From an uncultured Oscillospiraceae bacterium (GTDB taxonomy: Bacteria > Bacillota > Clostridia > Oscillospirales > Oscillospiraceae), in contig CAJUQN010000096.1 in assembly GCA_910588625.1 (NCBI GenBank), forward strand, positions 1 through 9,875: 9,875 nt of DNA, given 5' to 3'. A program made the translations under genes and the position numbers. Numbering within the stretch: the stretch's first letter is position 1; the number at the start of each line of letters is the position of its first letter. Below are positions 1-4,707 of this stretch, one piece after another. Below the pieces are notes generated by a model. It worked only from the letters and a program-made list of their open reading frames with translations. It did no database searches and was not told where the DNA came from.

Positions 1-83
1 CTCATAGCCTGCTGGTATTGCAAAGTGAACTAAGCAGACTCACTATAAATCGTCTCAAATCTTATTATACGAGGTGATAGTTA

Positions 84-920
84 ATGCTTACCGATGCACT
101 CAAAACGATGATGACCGCGAAGGAGGCCCAGGGCGATTACACAAAAGACGGGATTTTATACTGCGGACGATGCAACACGCCCAAACAGGTGCTCATGTCT
201 CTCCCAGTGTTGACAGGCACCGATACACCGCAACCCCTCCCGGTGGCCTGTAAATGCCAACAGGAGGCAGACGACCGGACACAGGCCGAACAACGGGCGG
301 CGGAATTCAAAAACAATTTGGGTGTCCACTGGAGGGCGGACGGCTTTCATGATCCAAGCTATTTGAAACCGACTTTCTCGGACGATGACGGATCAAATCC
401 GAAACTAACCAATATTTGCAAAAAGTTCGTTGACCGCTGGCCGGAAATGTTTGAAAACGGGATGGGGCTATTGCTTTATGGTGGCGTTGGTGGAGGAAAA
501 ACATTCCTTGCGGGGTGTGTCTGCAACGCATTGCTTGAAAAGCAGGTTAAAGTGTGCGCGACGTCTTTCCCCCGCGTTCTGAATGTCCTGCAAAATTCAA
601 TGGACAGGCAAAAGGCACTTGACCGTTTAGCCCGATATCAGTGTATTTTACTGGATGATTTTGGCGTTGAACGAGGGACGGAATACGCGCAGGAGCAGCT
701 TTTTGCCGTTGTCGACGCCCGATACCGCGCAAAGCGTCCTACGATCATCACAACAAATCTTTCGCTGCATGACCTTGAAAACCCGCAAAATCTGTCTTAT
801 TCCCGTATTTTTGATAGACTATTGGAGTTGTGCCCGGTTCGCCTTTGCGTATCTGGCCCGTCAAGGCGGCAGGGATTGGCAGATGAACGGCGGGCGCTGG
901 CTCGGGAATTACTGCTATGA
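84..920 (+). CDS. DnaC/IstB-like ATP-binding helicase loader
   Basis: This is a 278-residue AAA+ ATPase of the DnaC/IstB type. Such proteins load the replicative helicase onto DNA for plasmid, phage or ICE replication. Visible motifs are an N-terminal zinc-ribbon-like set (C27, C30, C56, C58), Walker A GGVGGGKT (133-140), Walker B CILLDDFG (187-194), sensor-1-like TTN (223-225) and SYSRIFDR (238-245), whose arginine matches the family's arginine finger. The length is normal for the family. The ATG is preceded by GAGGTGAT six bases upstream. It leads a tight plus-strand operon with the nuclease 10 bases downstream. IstB (the IS21 ATPase) is an alternative name, but no transposase is adjacent and the Cys-rich N-terminus fits the phage/ICE DnaC group. 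The role in element replication is inferred from family and context. Confidence 0.88.
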   Translation: MLTDALKTMMTAKEAQGDYTKDGILYCGRCNTPKQVLMSLPVLTGTDTPQPLPVACKCQQEADDRTQAEQRAAEFKNNLGVHWRADGFHDPSYLKPTFSDDDGSNPKLTNICKKFVDRWPEMFENGMGLLLYGGVGGGKTFLAGCVCNALLEKQVKVCATSFPRVLNVLQNSMDRQKALDRLARYQCILLDDFGVERGTEYAQEQLFAVVDARYRAKRPTIITTNLSLHDLENPQNLSYSRIFDRLLELCPVRLCVSGPSRRQGLADERRALARELLL

Positions 921-930
921 GGGGGTAACC

Positions 931-1305
931 ATGAGCGGAAAAAGTTCTCAGGCAAAAGGCCGCAGGGCGGAAATTGAGCTTTCCAAAATCCTCCAAAGCT
1001 ACGGCTACCCGGTGGAAGCTGGCCGCGCTCAGAGCTATGGGGAAGTGCCGGATTTGTCCGGCATCCCCGGTGTGCATATCGAGTGCAAGCGGGCGGAAAC
1101 GCTGCGGCTGTCCGAATGGATGGCCCAGGCGGAGCGGGATGCCCAGCGGTTCGGGGACGGCTTGCCCGCCATATTCTTCCGCCGCTCCCGCTCGCCCTGG
1201 TGCGTGGTAATGAAGTTGGAGGATTGGATGGCGATTTATGGGGCGCGGTGCAAGTGCGGCGGACATTGCGCGAAAGAAAATGGCGAAAATATTCAGAAAA
1301 CTTAA
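931..1305 (+). CDS. Small PDDEXK-type nuclease (Holliday-junction-resolvase-like)
   Basis: This 124-residue protein has the layout of a minimal PD-(D/E)XK nuclease: GRRAEIEL with E14, VPDL with D41, and the E-x-K motif IECKR with E51 and K53. Small stand-alone members in phages and conjugative elements are usually annotated as Holliday-junction-resolvase-like or unnamed nucleases. A CKCGGHC cluster near the C-terminus (107-113) could bind metal. The frame is open further upstream, but ATG 931 has a GAGGGGG ribosome site and starts just after the dnaC-like stop, so the short form is chosen. Its position behind a helicase loader suggests processing of replication or recombination intermediates. 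The substrate cannot be told from sequence. Confidence 0.72.
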   Translation: MSGKSSQAKGRRAEIELSKILQSYGYPVEAGRAQSYGEVPDLSGIPGVHIECKRAETLRLSEWMAQAERDAQRFGDGLPAIFFRRSRSPWCVVMKLEDWMAIYGARCKCGGHCAKENGENIQKT

Positions 1306-1322
1306 AAAGGAGATTGAAATTT

Positions 1323-1826
1323 ATGTATTATGTAAAAAACTCTCTCGGGGAGGAAATCCCCGTCACCAACACGAACGTATTTACCCATTGCCCGAAATGC
1401 GGGGTAGAGCACAAGGCGGATTTGGTGTCCCTCATCATCGAACATGGTGAGGACTGCGCCGGGAATATTTTGGACAGCTCCATGCACTGCGAGGAGTGCT
1501 CAAAAGCTCATCTGCCCATGTATGAGCGCATGGACGAAATTGAGTTTGTGGCGTCACGATTCCCCGGCACCAGCGTGGGTACGGTGGCGGAGATTGTTCG
1601 GAACGGTCTGGATCGCGGCTTCTCCTTTGATACCGCGCTCGTGGGCGCAAAGCTGGCGCTTGCAATGACCACCGGGCAGGAGGCGCTTTTCACCCTGGAT
1701 GAAGTGGCGTCGGCGCTGGGGTGTACCAAAGAAGATGCTGAGGCCGAAATGGAGCAGCTTGGCATATCTCCGATTAAGGCCACCACCCTGCCGGGATTTG
1801 AATGGGCGCTGGGCGAGAACCGCTGA
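1323..1826 (+). CDS. Hypothetical protein with N-terminal CxxC pairs
   Basis: This 167-residue protein is not recognised. Its first 60 residues carry CPKC (23-26) and CEEC (56-59), which together could form a four-cysteine zinc site, with C45 and H22 nearby. The middle (70-120) is predominantly helical. Residues 122-150 (FTLDEVASALGCTKEDAEAEM) look like a helix-turn-helix or helical hairpin. AAAGGAG at 1306-1312 lies ten bases before the ATG and directly after the nuclease stop, so the three genes are probably one operon. The frame is open upstream to about 1083, but that part overlaps the nuclease and lacks a ribosome site. DNA binding or an accessory role in element replication is possible but inferred. 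Confidence 0.72.
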   Translation: MYYVKNSLGEEIPVTNTNVFTHCPKCGVEHKADLVSLIIEHGEDCAGNILDSSMHCEECSKAHLPMYERMDEIEFVASRFPGTSVGTVAEIVRNGLDRGFSFDTALVGAKLALAMTTGQEALFTLDEVASALGCTKEDAEAEMEQLGISPIKATTLPGFEWALGENR

Positions 1827-1848
1827 AAACCACCGAAAACCGCTGACT

Positions 1849-1882
1849 GCGGGGGTCTCCTCAAAAATAAGGACACCCCCGC
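1849..1882 (+). other. Hairpin after the dnaC operon (possible weak terminator)
   Basis: GCGGGGGTCTCC (1849-1860) pairs with GGACACCCCCGC (1871-1882) with one mismatch, leaving a ten-base loop. It lies 23 bases after the last stop of the operon. No T-run follows on either strand, so it is not a classical intrinsic terminator. It may slow transcription or protect the 3' end. The rest of 1883-2156 has short direct repeats (GCAAAAGCGG-like at 1881-1900) and no convincing gene beyond the tiny ORF at 1941. Confidence 0.5.
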
Positions 1883-1940
1883 AAAAGCGGCAAAAAGCGG
1901 AGATTCGCCGGTTGCTATCGGAGAATTCGGAGGGCTTAAA

Positions 1941-2006
1941 ATGCACAAAAATGAGCACATAAAAAAAGAGCACAAACCGGCAGTTTCAGCGGTCTCAAAA
2001 AGTTAG
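1941..2006 (+). CDS. Possible 21-residue micro-ORF
   Basis: ATG 1941 is preceded by CGGAGGG at 1928-1934 with six bases of spacing, a good clostridial ribosome site. It opens a 21-codon frame ending in TAG. The product is very basic (HKNEHIKKEHK in its first half). It matches nothing I recognise. It could be a leader peptide for the gene at 2157 or a chance ribosome-site and ATG pair. The ribosome site is the only evidence. Confidence 0.22.
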   Translation: MHKNEHIKKEHKPAVSAVSKS

Positions 2007-2156
2007 GATTTGTTAAGGTCGAAACCCGAGATTTCTGAGGCCATAAAAAAGAGCTGGAACTTGGGAAAACTTGTGTCCTAAAAGGGGGGAAAGTTCGGGA
2101 AAATACGAACAGAAAAAAATGGCCAGCCTGCCAAAACCTGACATTTATCAACTACA

Positions 2157-2363
2157 ATGGGGGGCAGCAGCGTGTCAATCGAAGAACTGGAACAGCAAGT
2201 GATGGAAATACGCCGCCGCCCCCTCATGATGATCTGCCGCACCCCGAACGGGAAGGAGCGTCCCATGACCGCCAGGGAATGTGCAACCACCGGCAGCACC
2301 TATATCCACGTTGCCGCCGATGAACTGGATGAGCTGTTGGCCAGGGAGCTGGGCGGGAAGTGA
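2157..2363 (+). CDS. Small hypothetical protein
   Basis: This is a 68-residue acidic-ended protein with no membrane segment. A helical N-terminal stretch (SIEELEQQVMEIRRR) is followed by MMICRTPNGKERPMTARE and a C-terminal helix ending DELDELLARELGGK. The compact helix-strand-helix pattern looks like a real small folded protein of the sort found in clostridial integrative elements, but I cannot name the family. The start is uncertain. ATG 2157 has no ribosome site, while an in-frame GTG at 2172 sits behind a GGGGGG run and would give a 63-residue protein beginning MSIEELEQQ. The palindrome array begins about 60 bases after the stop, so a product that acts on that region is one possibility, by position only. 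Confidence 0.6.
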   Translation: MGGSSVSIEELEQQVMEIRRRPLMMICRTPNGKERPMTARECATTGSTYIHVAADELDELLARELGGK

Positions 2364-2419
2364 ATCAAAAGTGCAACAAGACCACTACAAAAAACCTCAA
2401 AATTTTTATAGGGGCCTCT

Positions 2420-2930
2420 CCCCAATTTTGGGGTGAGCGCAATTTTGCGCAGTCCCCAAAAAGGGGGTGCAAATTTGACCCCCCTTTGCTCCCCGGATCG
2501 GGAATCCGTCCAGATTTGGACTGATTTCAAATGACGGCCATGCCAAATGAGTTTTCCCCGATTTTGGGGGAAAGGGGAGCGAATCCATTTTTGGAATCGC
2601 TGTACGAATTTCGTATTTGGACGGCCCCTAAAATCAAGGGGATTGAAGGGGACGAAATTTCGTCCCCCCCTCGCGGTGAACGATAAACACCGCCAAAATC
2701 GACAATATCTCACTGGACCCAAATTTGGGTTGTGGGTGCGATTTGAAATCACACCCGTCATTTCGGGGGTACTTCATCAGCGGGTTTTCGCTTTTCAAAT
2801 CGCAAAACCTCTAAAGCGGATAGGTGCGATCCCGCACGGATCGAGTGTTTTTACACTTGACCCCCGGAAGGTCAAGATCGTCGACCTTGCAAATCAAGCC
2901 CGAAATCGCGGGGGGCCTCAAATTTGAGGC
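2420..2930. repeat. Array of short palindromes with variable arms and A/T cores
   Basis: No convincing gene lies between 2364 and 3189. Instead there are many hairpin-forming palindromes. Eleven fit a 14-base unit: 2420-2433 (CCCCAATTTTGGGG), 2437-2450 (GCGCAATTTTGCGC), 2454-2467, 2508-2521 (GTCCAGATTTGGAC), 2556-2569 (CCCCGATTTTGGGG), 2651-2664, 2717-2730 (ACCCAAATTTGGGT), 2779-2792 (AGCGGGTTTTCGCT), 2824-2837 (GTGCGATCCCGCAC), 2844-2857 (AGTGTTTTTACACT) and 2916-2929. The first three start exactly 17 bases apart. Others are 2578-2601 (10-bp arms with one mismatch, TTTT loop), 2603-2615, 2673-2693, 2734-2756 and 2856-2876. Arms differ from unit to unit but stay complementary, while the centre is usually A/T-rich. 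Such regions can be replication or transfer origins, or structured RNA; which applies here is unknown. Confidence 0.75.
2648..2667. repeat. Perfect 20-bp palindrome
   Basis: GGGGACGAAATTTCGTCCCC is a perfect palindrome, the longest in the array. With 2717-2730 and 2915-2930 (GCCTCAAATTTGAGGC) it forms a set of three perfect dyads centred on AAATTT, at 2657, 2723 and 2922. A symmetrical dimeric DNA-binding protein or a cruciform are both plausible. Confidence 0.8.
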
Positions 2931-2992
2931 AGGGGGGAACGTTTCGTTATACCGTCTCTCTGCCCTCCTGCGCCCGCTGGCAAGGCGCTCTT

Positions 2993-3026
2993 GTTAAACT
3001 TTTAACATATGGGCCGTATAAAGCCC
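2993..3026. repeat. Two short dyads
   Basis: GTTAAACTTTTAAC (2993-3006) has 6-bp arms and a two-base centre. Next to it GGGC (3011-3014) pairs with GCCC (3023-3026). They lie just before the larger dyad at 3038 and continue the structured, gene-free stretch. Confidence 0.5.
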
Positions 3027-3037
3027 GTAAAGCCACA

Positions 3038-3074
3038 CCCGCTCGAAGGAGTATAAAATTATACGTCGAGCGGG
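3038..3074. repeat. Nested inverted repeat, possible nick/oriT-type structure
   Basis: CCCGCTCGA (3038-3046) is perfectly complementary to TCGAGCGGG (3066-3074). Inside the loop a second dyad, GTATAA (3051-3056) with TTATAC (3059-3064), could form a further stem. The result is a 37-base two-tier hairpin in non-coding DNA. Relaxase-recognised transfer origins and single-strand origins often carry such dyads, but no relaxase gene is next to it and no nic site can be recognised, so the role is open. Confidence 0.6.
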
Positions 3075-3133
3075 CCAAACGCCGCGCAAGGGGCCTTAAA
3101 ACGCGAAATAGAGGGGTTGGGACAACAACCTCA

Positions 3134-3149
3134 GAAAACCTAAGTTTTC
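3134..3149. repeat. Small hairpin GAAAAC-CTAA-GTTTTC
   Basis: A perfect 6-bp stem with a four-base loop lies eight bases left of the terminator tract of the minus-strand operon. It may add to transcript termination or belong to the dyad series to its left. Confidence 0.4.
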
Positions 3150-3156
3150 CCCATAG

Positions 3157-3182
3157 TAAAAGAGCCAGGGGAACACCCCGGC
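3157..3182 (-). terminator. Intrinsic terminator of the small-gene operon
   Basis: On the minus strand GCC-GGGG-TGTT-CCCC-T-GGC folds with a single T bulge and is followed directly by TCTTTTACT. It starts eight bases after the stop codon of the last small gene (3190), as expected for the end of the leftward operon. Confidence 0.75.
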
Positions 3183-3189
3183 CCTTGCG

Positions 3190-3405
3190 TCAAACGCTTT
3201 GAATAATCTTGTATATCCCGTACATCGCCAACGTTCCCACTGGCCACACAAGCCCCCACACGCCCAGCATATGTACCAGGCCCAGCAGCACAGCCCCGCC
3301 AATTACGGACAGTATCAGGGTGCACAGCGCCCGGAAGCGGCCTTCCGGCATGGGGCGGCGCTCGAACTCAAAGACGGTGCTCTTGTGCTCAAAATGAATC
3401 TTCAA
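3190..3405 (-). CDS. Small membrane protein, last gene of the operon
   Basis: This 71-residue protein has a charged N-terminal 25 residues followed by two hydrophobic segments at about 27-47 and 49-66, so it should sit in the cytoplasmic membrane as a short hairpin. The start is TTG at 3405-3403, which overlaps the stop of the preceding gene in a TTGA arrangement. AGGAGG lies seven bases upstream, inside the preceding gene. No ATG is available near the ribosome site in this frame. Overlap and shared ribosome site imply coupled translation. The family is not recognised. Small two-helix membrane proteins occur as holin-like, toxin-like or conjugation-accessory products, and nothing in the sequence decides between these. 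Confidence 0.68.
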   Translation of the reverse strand: MKIHFEHKSTVFEFERRPMPEGRFRALCTLILSVIGGAVLLGLVHMLGVWGLVWPVGTLAMYGIYKIIQSV

Positions 3406-3527
3406 CCTTCATCCTCCTCTTTGTGGGTCATTCCGTACACGATACGCCATACCAAGTCCAGGCCCCGCGTATCCATCTGCTGGAGCATACCCACGATCAC
3501 GCCGATGATGTCAGCTTTTTCGTTCAT
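3402..3527 (-). CDS. Micro-protein, 41 residues
   Basis: The ATG at 3527-3525 overlaps the stop of the upstream gene (ATGA). GGAGGAG lies about seven bases before the ATG. The product starts MNEKADIIGVIVGMLQQM and ends in a charged tail (HKEEDEG). It is mostly helical, with an amphipathic first half. Its N-terminus resembles the next two genes upstream (MNEK...; MTNEE...), each with a short hydrophobic stretch at residues 7-15, which suggests a small paralogous set. It lies in the middle of the overlapping operon. The function is unknown. Confidence 0.62.
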   Translation of the reverse strand: MNEKADIIGVIVGMLQQMDTRGLDLVWRIVYGMTHKEEDEG

Positions 3528-3640
3528 CCCTGCATCTCCTCCCGGATTATTCCCTGCGCCACCAATTCATTCCAAAATTCGTCGCGCTTCTTGGGAGGCA
3601 GCGACATGATAGCGGATAGGAGCGCGTCTTTCTCGTTCAT
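3524..3640 (-). CDS. Micro-protein, 38 residues
   Basis: ATG 3640-3638 overlaps the upstream stop (ATGA), with AAGGAGG nine bases before it. The frame stays open further upstream, but that part overlaps the preceding gene and has no ribosome site. The product begins MNEKDALLSAIMSLPPKKRDEFW and ends IIREEMQG. The pattern 'short helix, LPPKKRDEFW, helix' resembles tiny phage and ICE proteins with a repeated LP..K..EF core, but I cannot assign a family. It is probably paralogous to its two neighbours. Function is unknown. Confidence 0.62.
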   Translation of the reverse strand: MNEKDALLSAIMSLPPKKRDEFWNELVAQGIIREEMQG

Positions 3641-3741
3641 GCCTTTGCCTCCTTCCACTGTTGCAACAACTCCGCCGCCTCCGTCTCTGTCAGTTCCATA
3701 ATGGCGGAAATAAGGGCGGCTTTCAGTTCCTCGTTGGTCAT
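3637..3741 (-). CDS. Micro-protein, 34 residues
   Basis: ATG 3741-3739 overlaps the upstream stop (ATGA). A GGGAGGG ribosome site lies seven bases before it. The product, MTNEELKAALISAIMELTET followed by EAAELLQQWKEAKA, is almost entirely predicted helix with heptad-like spacing of L, I and A, so it may form a helical hairpin or dimer. ISAIMEL here matches LSAIMSL in the next gene, which supports duplication. Its stop overlaps the following ATG. Function is unknown. Confidence 0.6.
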   Translation of the reverse strand: MTNEELKAALISAIMELTETEAAELLQQWKEAKA

Positions 3742-3881
3742 GCCGATTCCCTCCCATCTCTGTGCAAGTAGATGTACTTGACGAAGCGGTAAATGCGGTT
3801 CAGCAGCTTTTCGCAGTGGATTTTCTCTAACATCTCCGCAATGCGGCGGCGGGTGTCGGAGTTGAAATCATTGCTGTCCAT
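3738..3881 (-). CDS. Small basic protein, 47 residues
   Basis: ATG 3881-3879 follows GGAGGGCGGAG, so the ribosome site is strong though close. The gene starts inside the end of the upstream gene. The product is basic and aromatic: DTRRRIAEMLEK then LLNRIYRFVKYIYLHR. This LxRIYRFVKYIY type of helix is common in very small proteins of clostridial phages and integrative elements. It could bind nucleic acid or a membrane surface. Its stop overlaps the next ATG (ATGA). The family is recognised only loosely and no function is assigned. Confidence 0.65.
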   Translation of the reverse strand: MDSNDFNSDTRRRIAEMLEKIHCEKLLNRIYRFVKYIYLHRDGRESA

Positions 3882-4032
3882 CTCCGCCCTCCTTCAGCAT
3901 CGGCCCCGCAATGGCAATCACCATATCGAGTGTCTTGTACGGATTCTTGAACTTGGACAGTTCGCAGGCCAGCCGCCACAGATTGGGCGTTTTGGCGTAC
4001 TGCTCGGGCGGATGATTCTCGTCGTAGTGCAA
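3868..4032 (-). CDS. Small hypothetical protein, TTG start
   Basis: A 54-residue frame starts at TTG 4032-4030, with a perfect AAGGAGG eight bases upstream. No ATG or GTG is available nearer the ribosome site, and the frame is closed by TAG further upstream. The product starts MHYDENHPPEQYAKTPNLWR and continues LACELSKFKNPYKTLDMVIAIAGPML, a compact, probably soluble protein. It overlaps the following gene by 14 bases. A 120-base spacer with two strong hairpins separates it from the preceding gene. The family is not recognised. Confidence 0.65.
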   Translation of the reverse strand: MHYDENHPPEQYAKTPNLWRLACELSKFKNPYKTLDMVIAIAGPMLKEGGDGQQ

Positions 4033-4054
4033 TTTAAATTCCTCCTTGATTTCT

Positions 4055-4096
4055 CCCGGGAGGGGCGGTATAATGGCTGTACCGGCCCCTCCTGGG
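4055..4096. repeat. Long hairpin between operon genes
   Basis: CCCGGGAGGGGCGGTA (4055-4070) pairs with TACCGGCCCCTCCTGGG (4080-4096) with one mismatch and one bulged base, leaving a nine-base loop. In the minus-strand transcript it lies just before the ribosome site of the TTG-start gene at 4032. No T-run follows, so it is not a terminator. mRNA processing, stability or control of the downstream genes are possible. Confidence 0.6.
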
Positions 4097-4110
4097 CTGT
4101 GTGTGGGCTT

Positions 4111-4143
4111 CTATCCTGTTGGCTGTGGCGGCGTTCAGGATAG
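4111..4143. repeat. 8-bp inverted repeat after the 92-residue gene
   Basis: CTATCCTG (4111-4118) pairs with CAGGATAG (4136-4143) across a 17-base loop. It lies nine bases after the stop of the gene at 4153. There is no T-run. With the hairpin at 4055-4096 it makes the intergenic RNA heavily structured and may separate expression of the first two genes from the other six. Confidence 0.5.
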
Positions 4144-4152
4144 GGGCCTTTC

Positions 4153-4431
4153 TCATACGCTCAGCACAAAGCGGGTGGTGGTGGTCTGGCGGCTGTACTG
4201 GCCGTACAGGTCGGCGTGGTCGGCCTTGAACCGCTTGGAATCAAACCGGCTGCTGACCACGTTCTTCCAAGTGGCTTTCCAACCGTCCCCCTGGAGGGCT
4301 TCCGTCCCCTGCTCGACCATCGCGGCCTTGAGCTTGTCAGTGAGGGCTTCCGCCTCCGCCTGAAGCTCCTCGATCATGGCCCGGACGCTCATCAGGTCGC
4401 GGGCGGTGCTGTTCAGCTCGTTCATGCTCAT
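4153..4431 (-). CDS. Small coiled-coil phage/ICE-type protein
   Basis: This 92-residue protein starts at ATG 4431-4429, with AAAGGAG eight bases upstream; a TTG further upstream overlaps the ribosome site and is not used here. Residues 3-42 form a charged amphipathic helix (MIEELQAEAEALTDKLKAAM), probably a coiled coil. The second half has WKATWKNVVSSRFDSKRFKA and ends in TTTTRFVLSV. This 'helix then W-x-V..SSR.D..xFK' layout is a widespread small protein type in Firmicutes phages and integrative elements, usually left unnamed. It resembles the general shape of Gam-like nuclease-binding proteins, but I do not claim that. It is second in the leftward operon. Confidence 0.72.
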   Translation of the reverse strand: MSMNELNSTARDLMSVRAMIEELQAEAEALTDKLKAAMVEQGTEALQGDGWKATWKNVVSSRFDSKRFKADHADLYGQYSRQTTTTRFVLSV

Positions 4432-4484
4432 GGTGTGATCTCCTTTCAATTTGTGGTGAGAGCATCGGCGGCGGTGGGCTTCTG

Positions 4485-4586
4485 TTACTCGCTCTCAATA
4501 GCTTTCAAATCCCGTTCCGCTCTTACCTGTGGTGCTTTACCCTTGCGGGCCTTCTCCACTTGGCCGGTGCTGTTCCCTCCTGACAT
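4485..4586 (-). CDS. Small basic protein, possibly leaderless
   Basis: This is a 33-residue frame, MSGGNSTGQVEKARKGKAPQ then VRAERDLKAIESE, rich in K, R and E and probably disordered or helical. It is the first frame after the minus-strand promoter. The -10 box ends six bases before the ATG, so the predicted transcript start falls on or next to the ATG and there is no room for a ribosome site. Either the mRNA is leaderless or the frame is not translated. An AGGAGGG inside the frame would be too far from the in-frame GTG at codon 10. It is included because the frame is the only one between the promoter and the next gene. Confidence 0.45.
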   Translation of the reverse strand: MSGGNSTGQVEKARKGKAPQVRAERDLKAIESE

Positions 4587-4591
4587 TTTGA

Positions 4592-4620
4592 ATTATACTC
4601 TCATTGCGCAATAATATCAA
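4592..4620 (-). promoter_or_regulatory. Minus-strand sigma-A promoter of the small-gene operon
   Basis: On the minus strand TTGATA (4620-4615) and TATAAT (4597-4592) are separated by exactly 17 bases, a near-consensus promoter. One operator copy (4601-4613) lies in the spacer, so a bound protein would block it. The predicted transcript start is about 4585. Confidence 0.75.
4601..4613 (+). promoter_or_regulatory. Operator copy 1, TCATTGCGCAATA
   Basis: This 13-base site contains the palindrome ATTGCGCAAT. It sits in the spacer of the minus promoter. Related copies are at 4637-4649 and 4666-4678. Confidence 0.65.
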
Positions 4621-4636
4621 TTGGCAGACTATACAA

Positions 4637-4649
4637 TATTACGCAATGA
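4637..4649 (-). promoter_or_regulatory. Operator copy 2, TCATTGCGTAATA
   Basis: This copy is read on the minus strand and differs from the others by one base (T for C in the centre). It lies between the two divergent promoters. Centre-to-centre distances to its neighbours are 36 and 29 bases, roughly three helical turns. Confidence 0.62.
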
Positions 4650-4665
4650 TATTTGTGCAGTTTTA

Positions 4666-4678
4666 TCATTGCGCAATA
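4666..4678 (+). promoter_or_regulatory. Operator copy 3, TCATTGCGCAATA
   Basis: This copy is identical to copy 1 and covers the -35 position of the plus promoter. Occupancy should repress the regulator and Uma2 genes. Confidence 0.65.
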
Positions 4679-4697
4679 TGGACGGCTGTGCTATAAT
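4669..4697 (+). promoter_or_regulatory. Plus-strand promoter of the RHH-Uma2 pair
   Basis: TATAAT at 4692-4697 is a perfect -10 box. The 17-base-spaced -35 position reads TTGCGC, a weak match inside operator copy 3. Start of transcription is expected near 4704, about 55 bases before the RHH gene. Confidence 0.65.
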
Positions 4698-4707
4698 ATA
4701 GCCATAC

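Noticed and set aside
18..49. TTGCAA and TATAAA before the loader gene as a promoter
   Set aside because: The spacer is 20 bases, too long for a normal promoter; the operon may start left of the window.
655..930. Upstream extension of the nuclease frame
   Set aside because: It overlaps the loader gene entirely; ATG 931 has a strong ribosome site and begins the conserved part.
748..1266. 172-codon open frame on the minus strand
   Set aside because: Shadow of the loader and nuclease genes, both of which have clear motifs.
2556..2667. G-quadruplex from the G-runs
   Set aside because: No four G-runs lie close together on one strand; the runs are paired with C-runs as hairpin arms.
2300..2761. 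153-codon open frame on the minus strand across the palindromes
   Set aside because: It overlaps the real small gene and the palindrome array, has no ribosome site and its composition follows the palindromes.
2547..2927. 126-codon open frame on the plus strand across the palindromes
   Set aside because: No ribosome site before its start, and it runs through many inverted repeats; no recognisable domain.
2420..2930. CRISPR array
   Set aside because: Units are palindromes with different sequences and irregular spacing; there are no identical repeats and no cas genes.
2924..3202. 92-codon open frame on the plus strand
   Set aside because: Very basic, low-information product that runs through three dyads and the minus-strand terminator; no good ribosome site.
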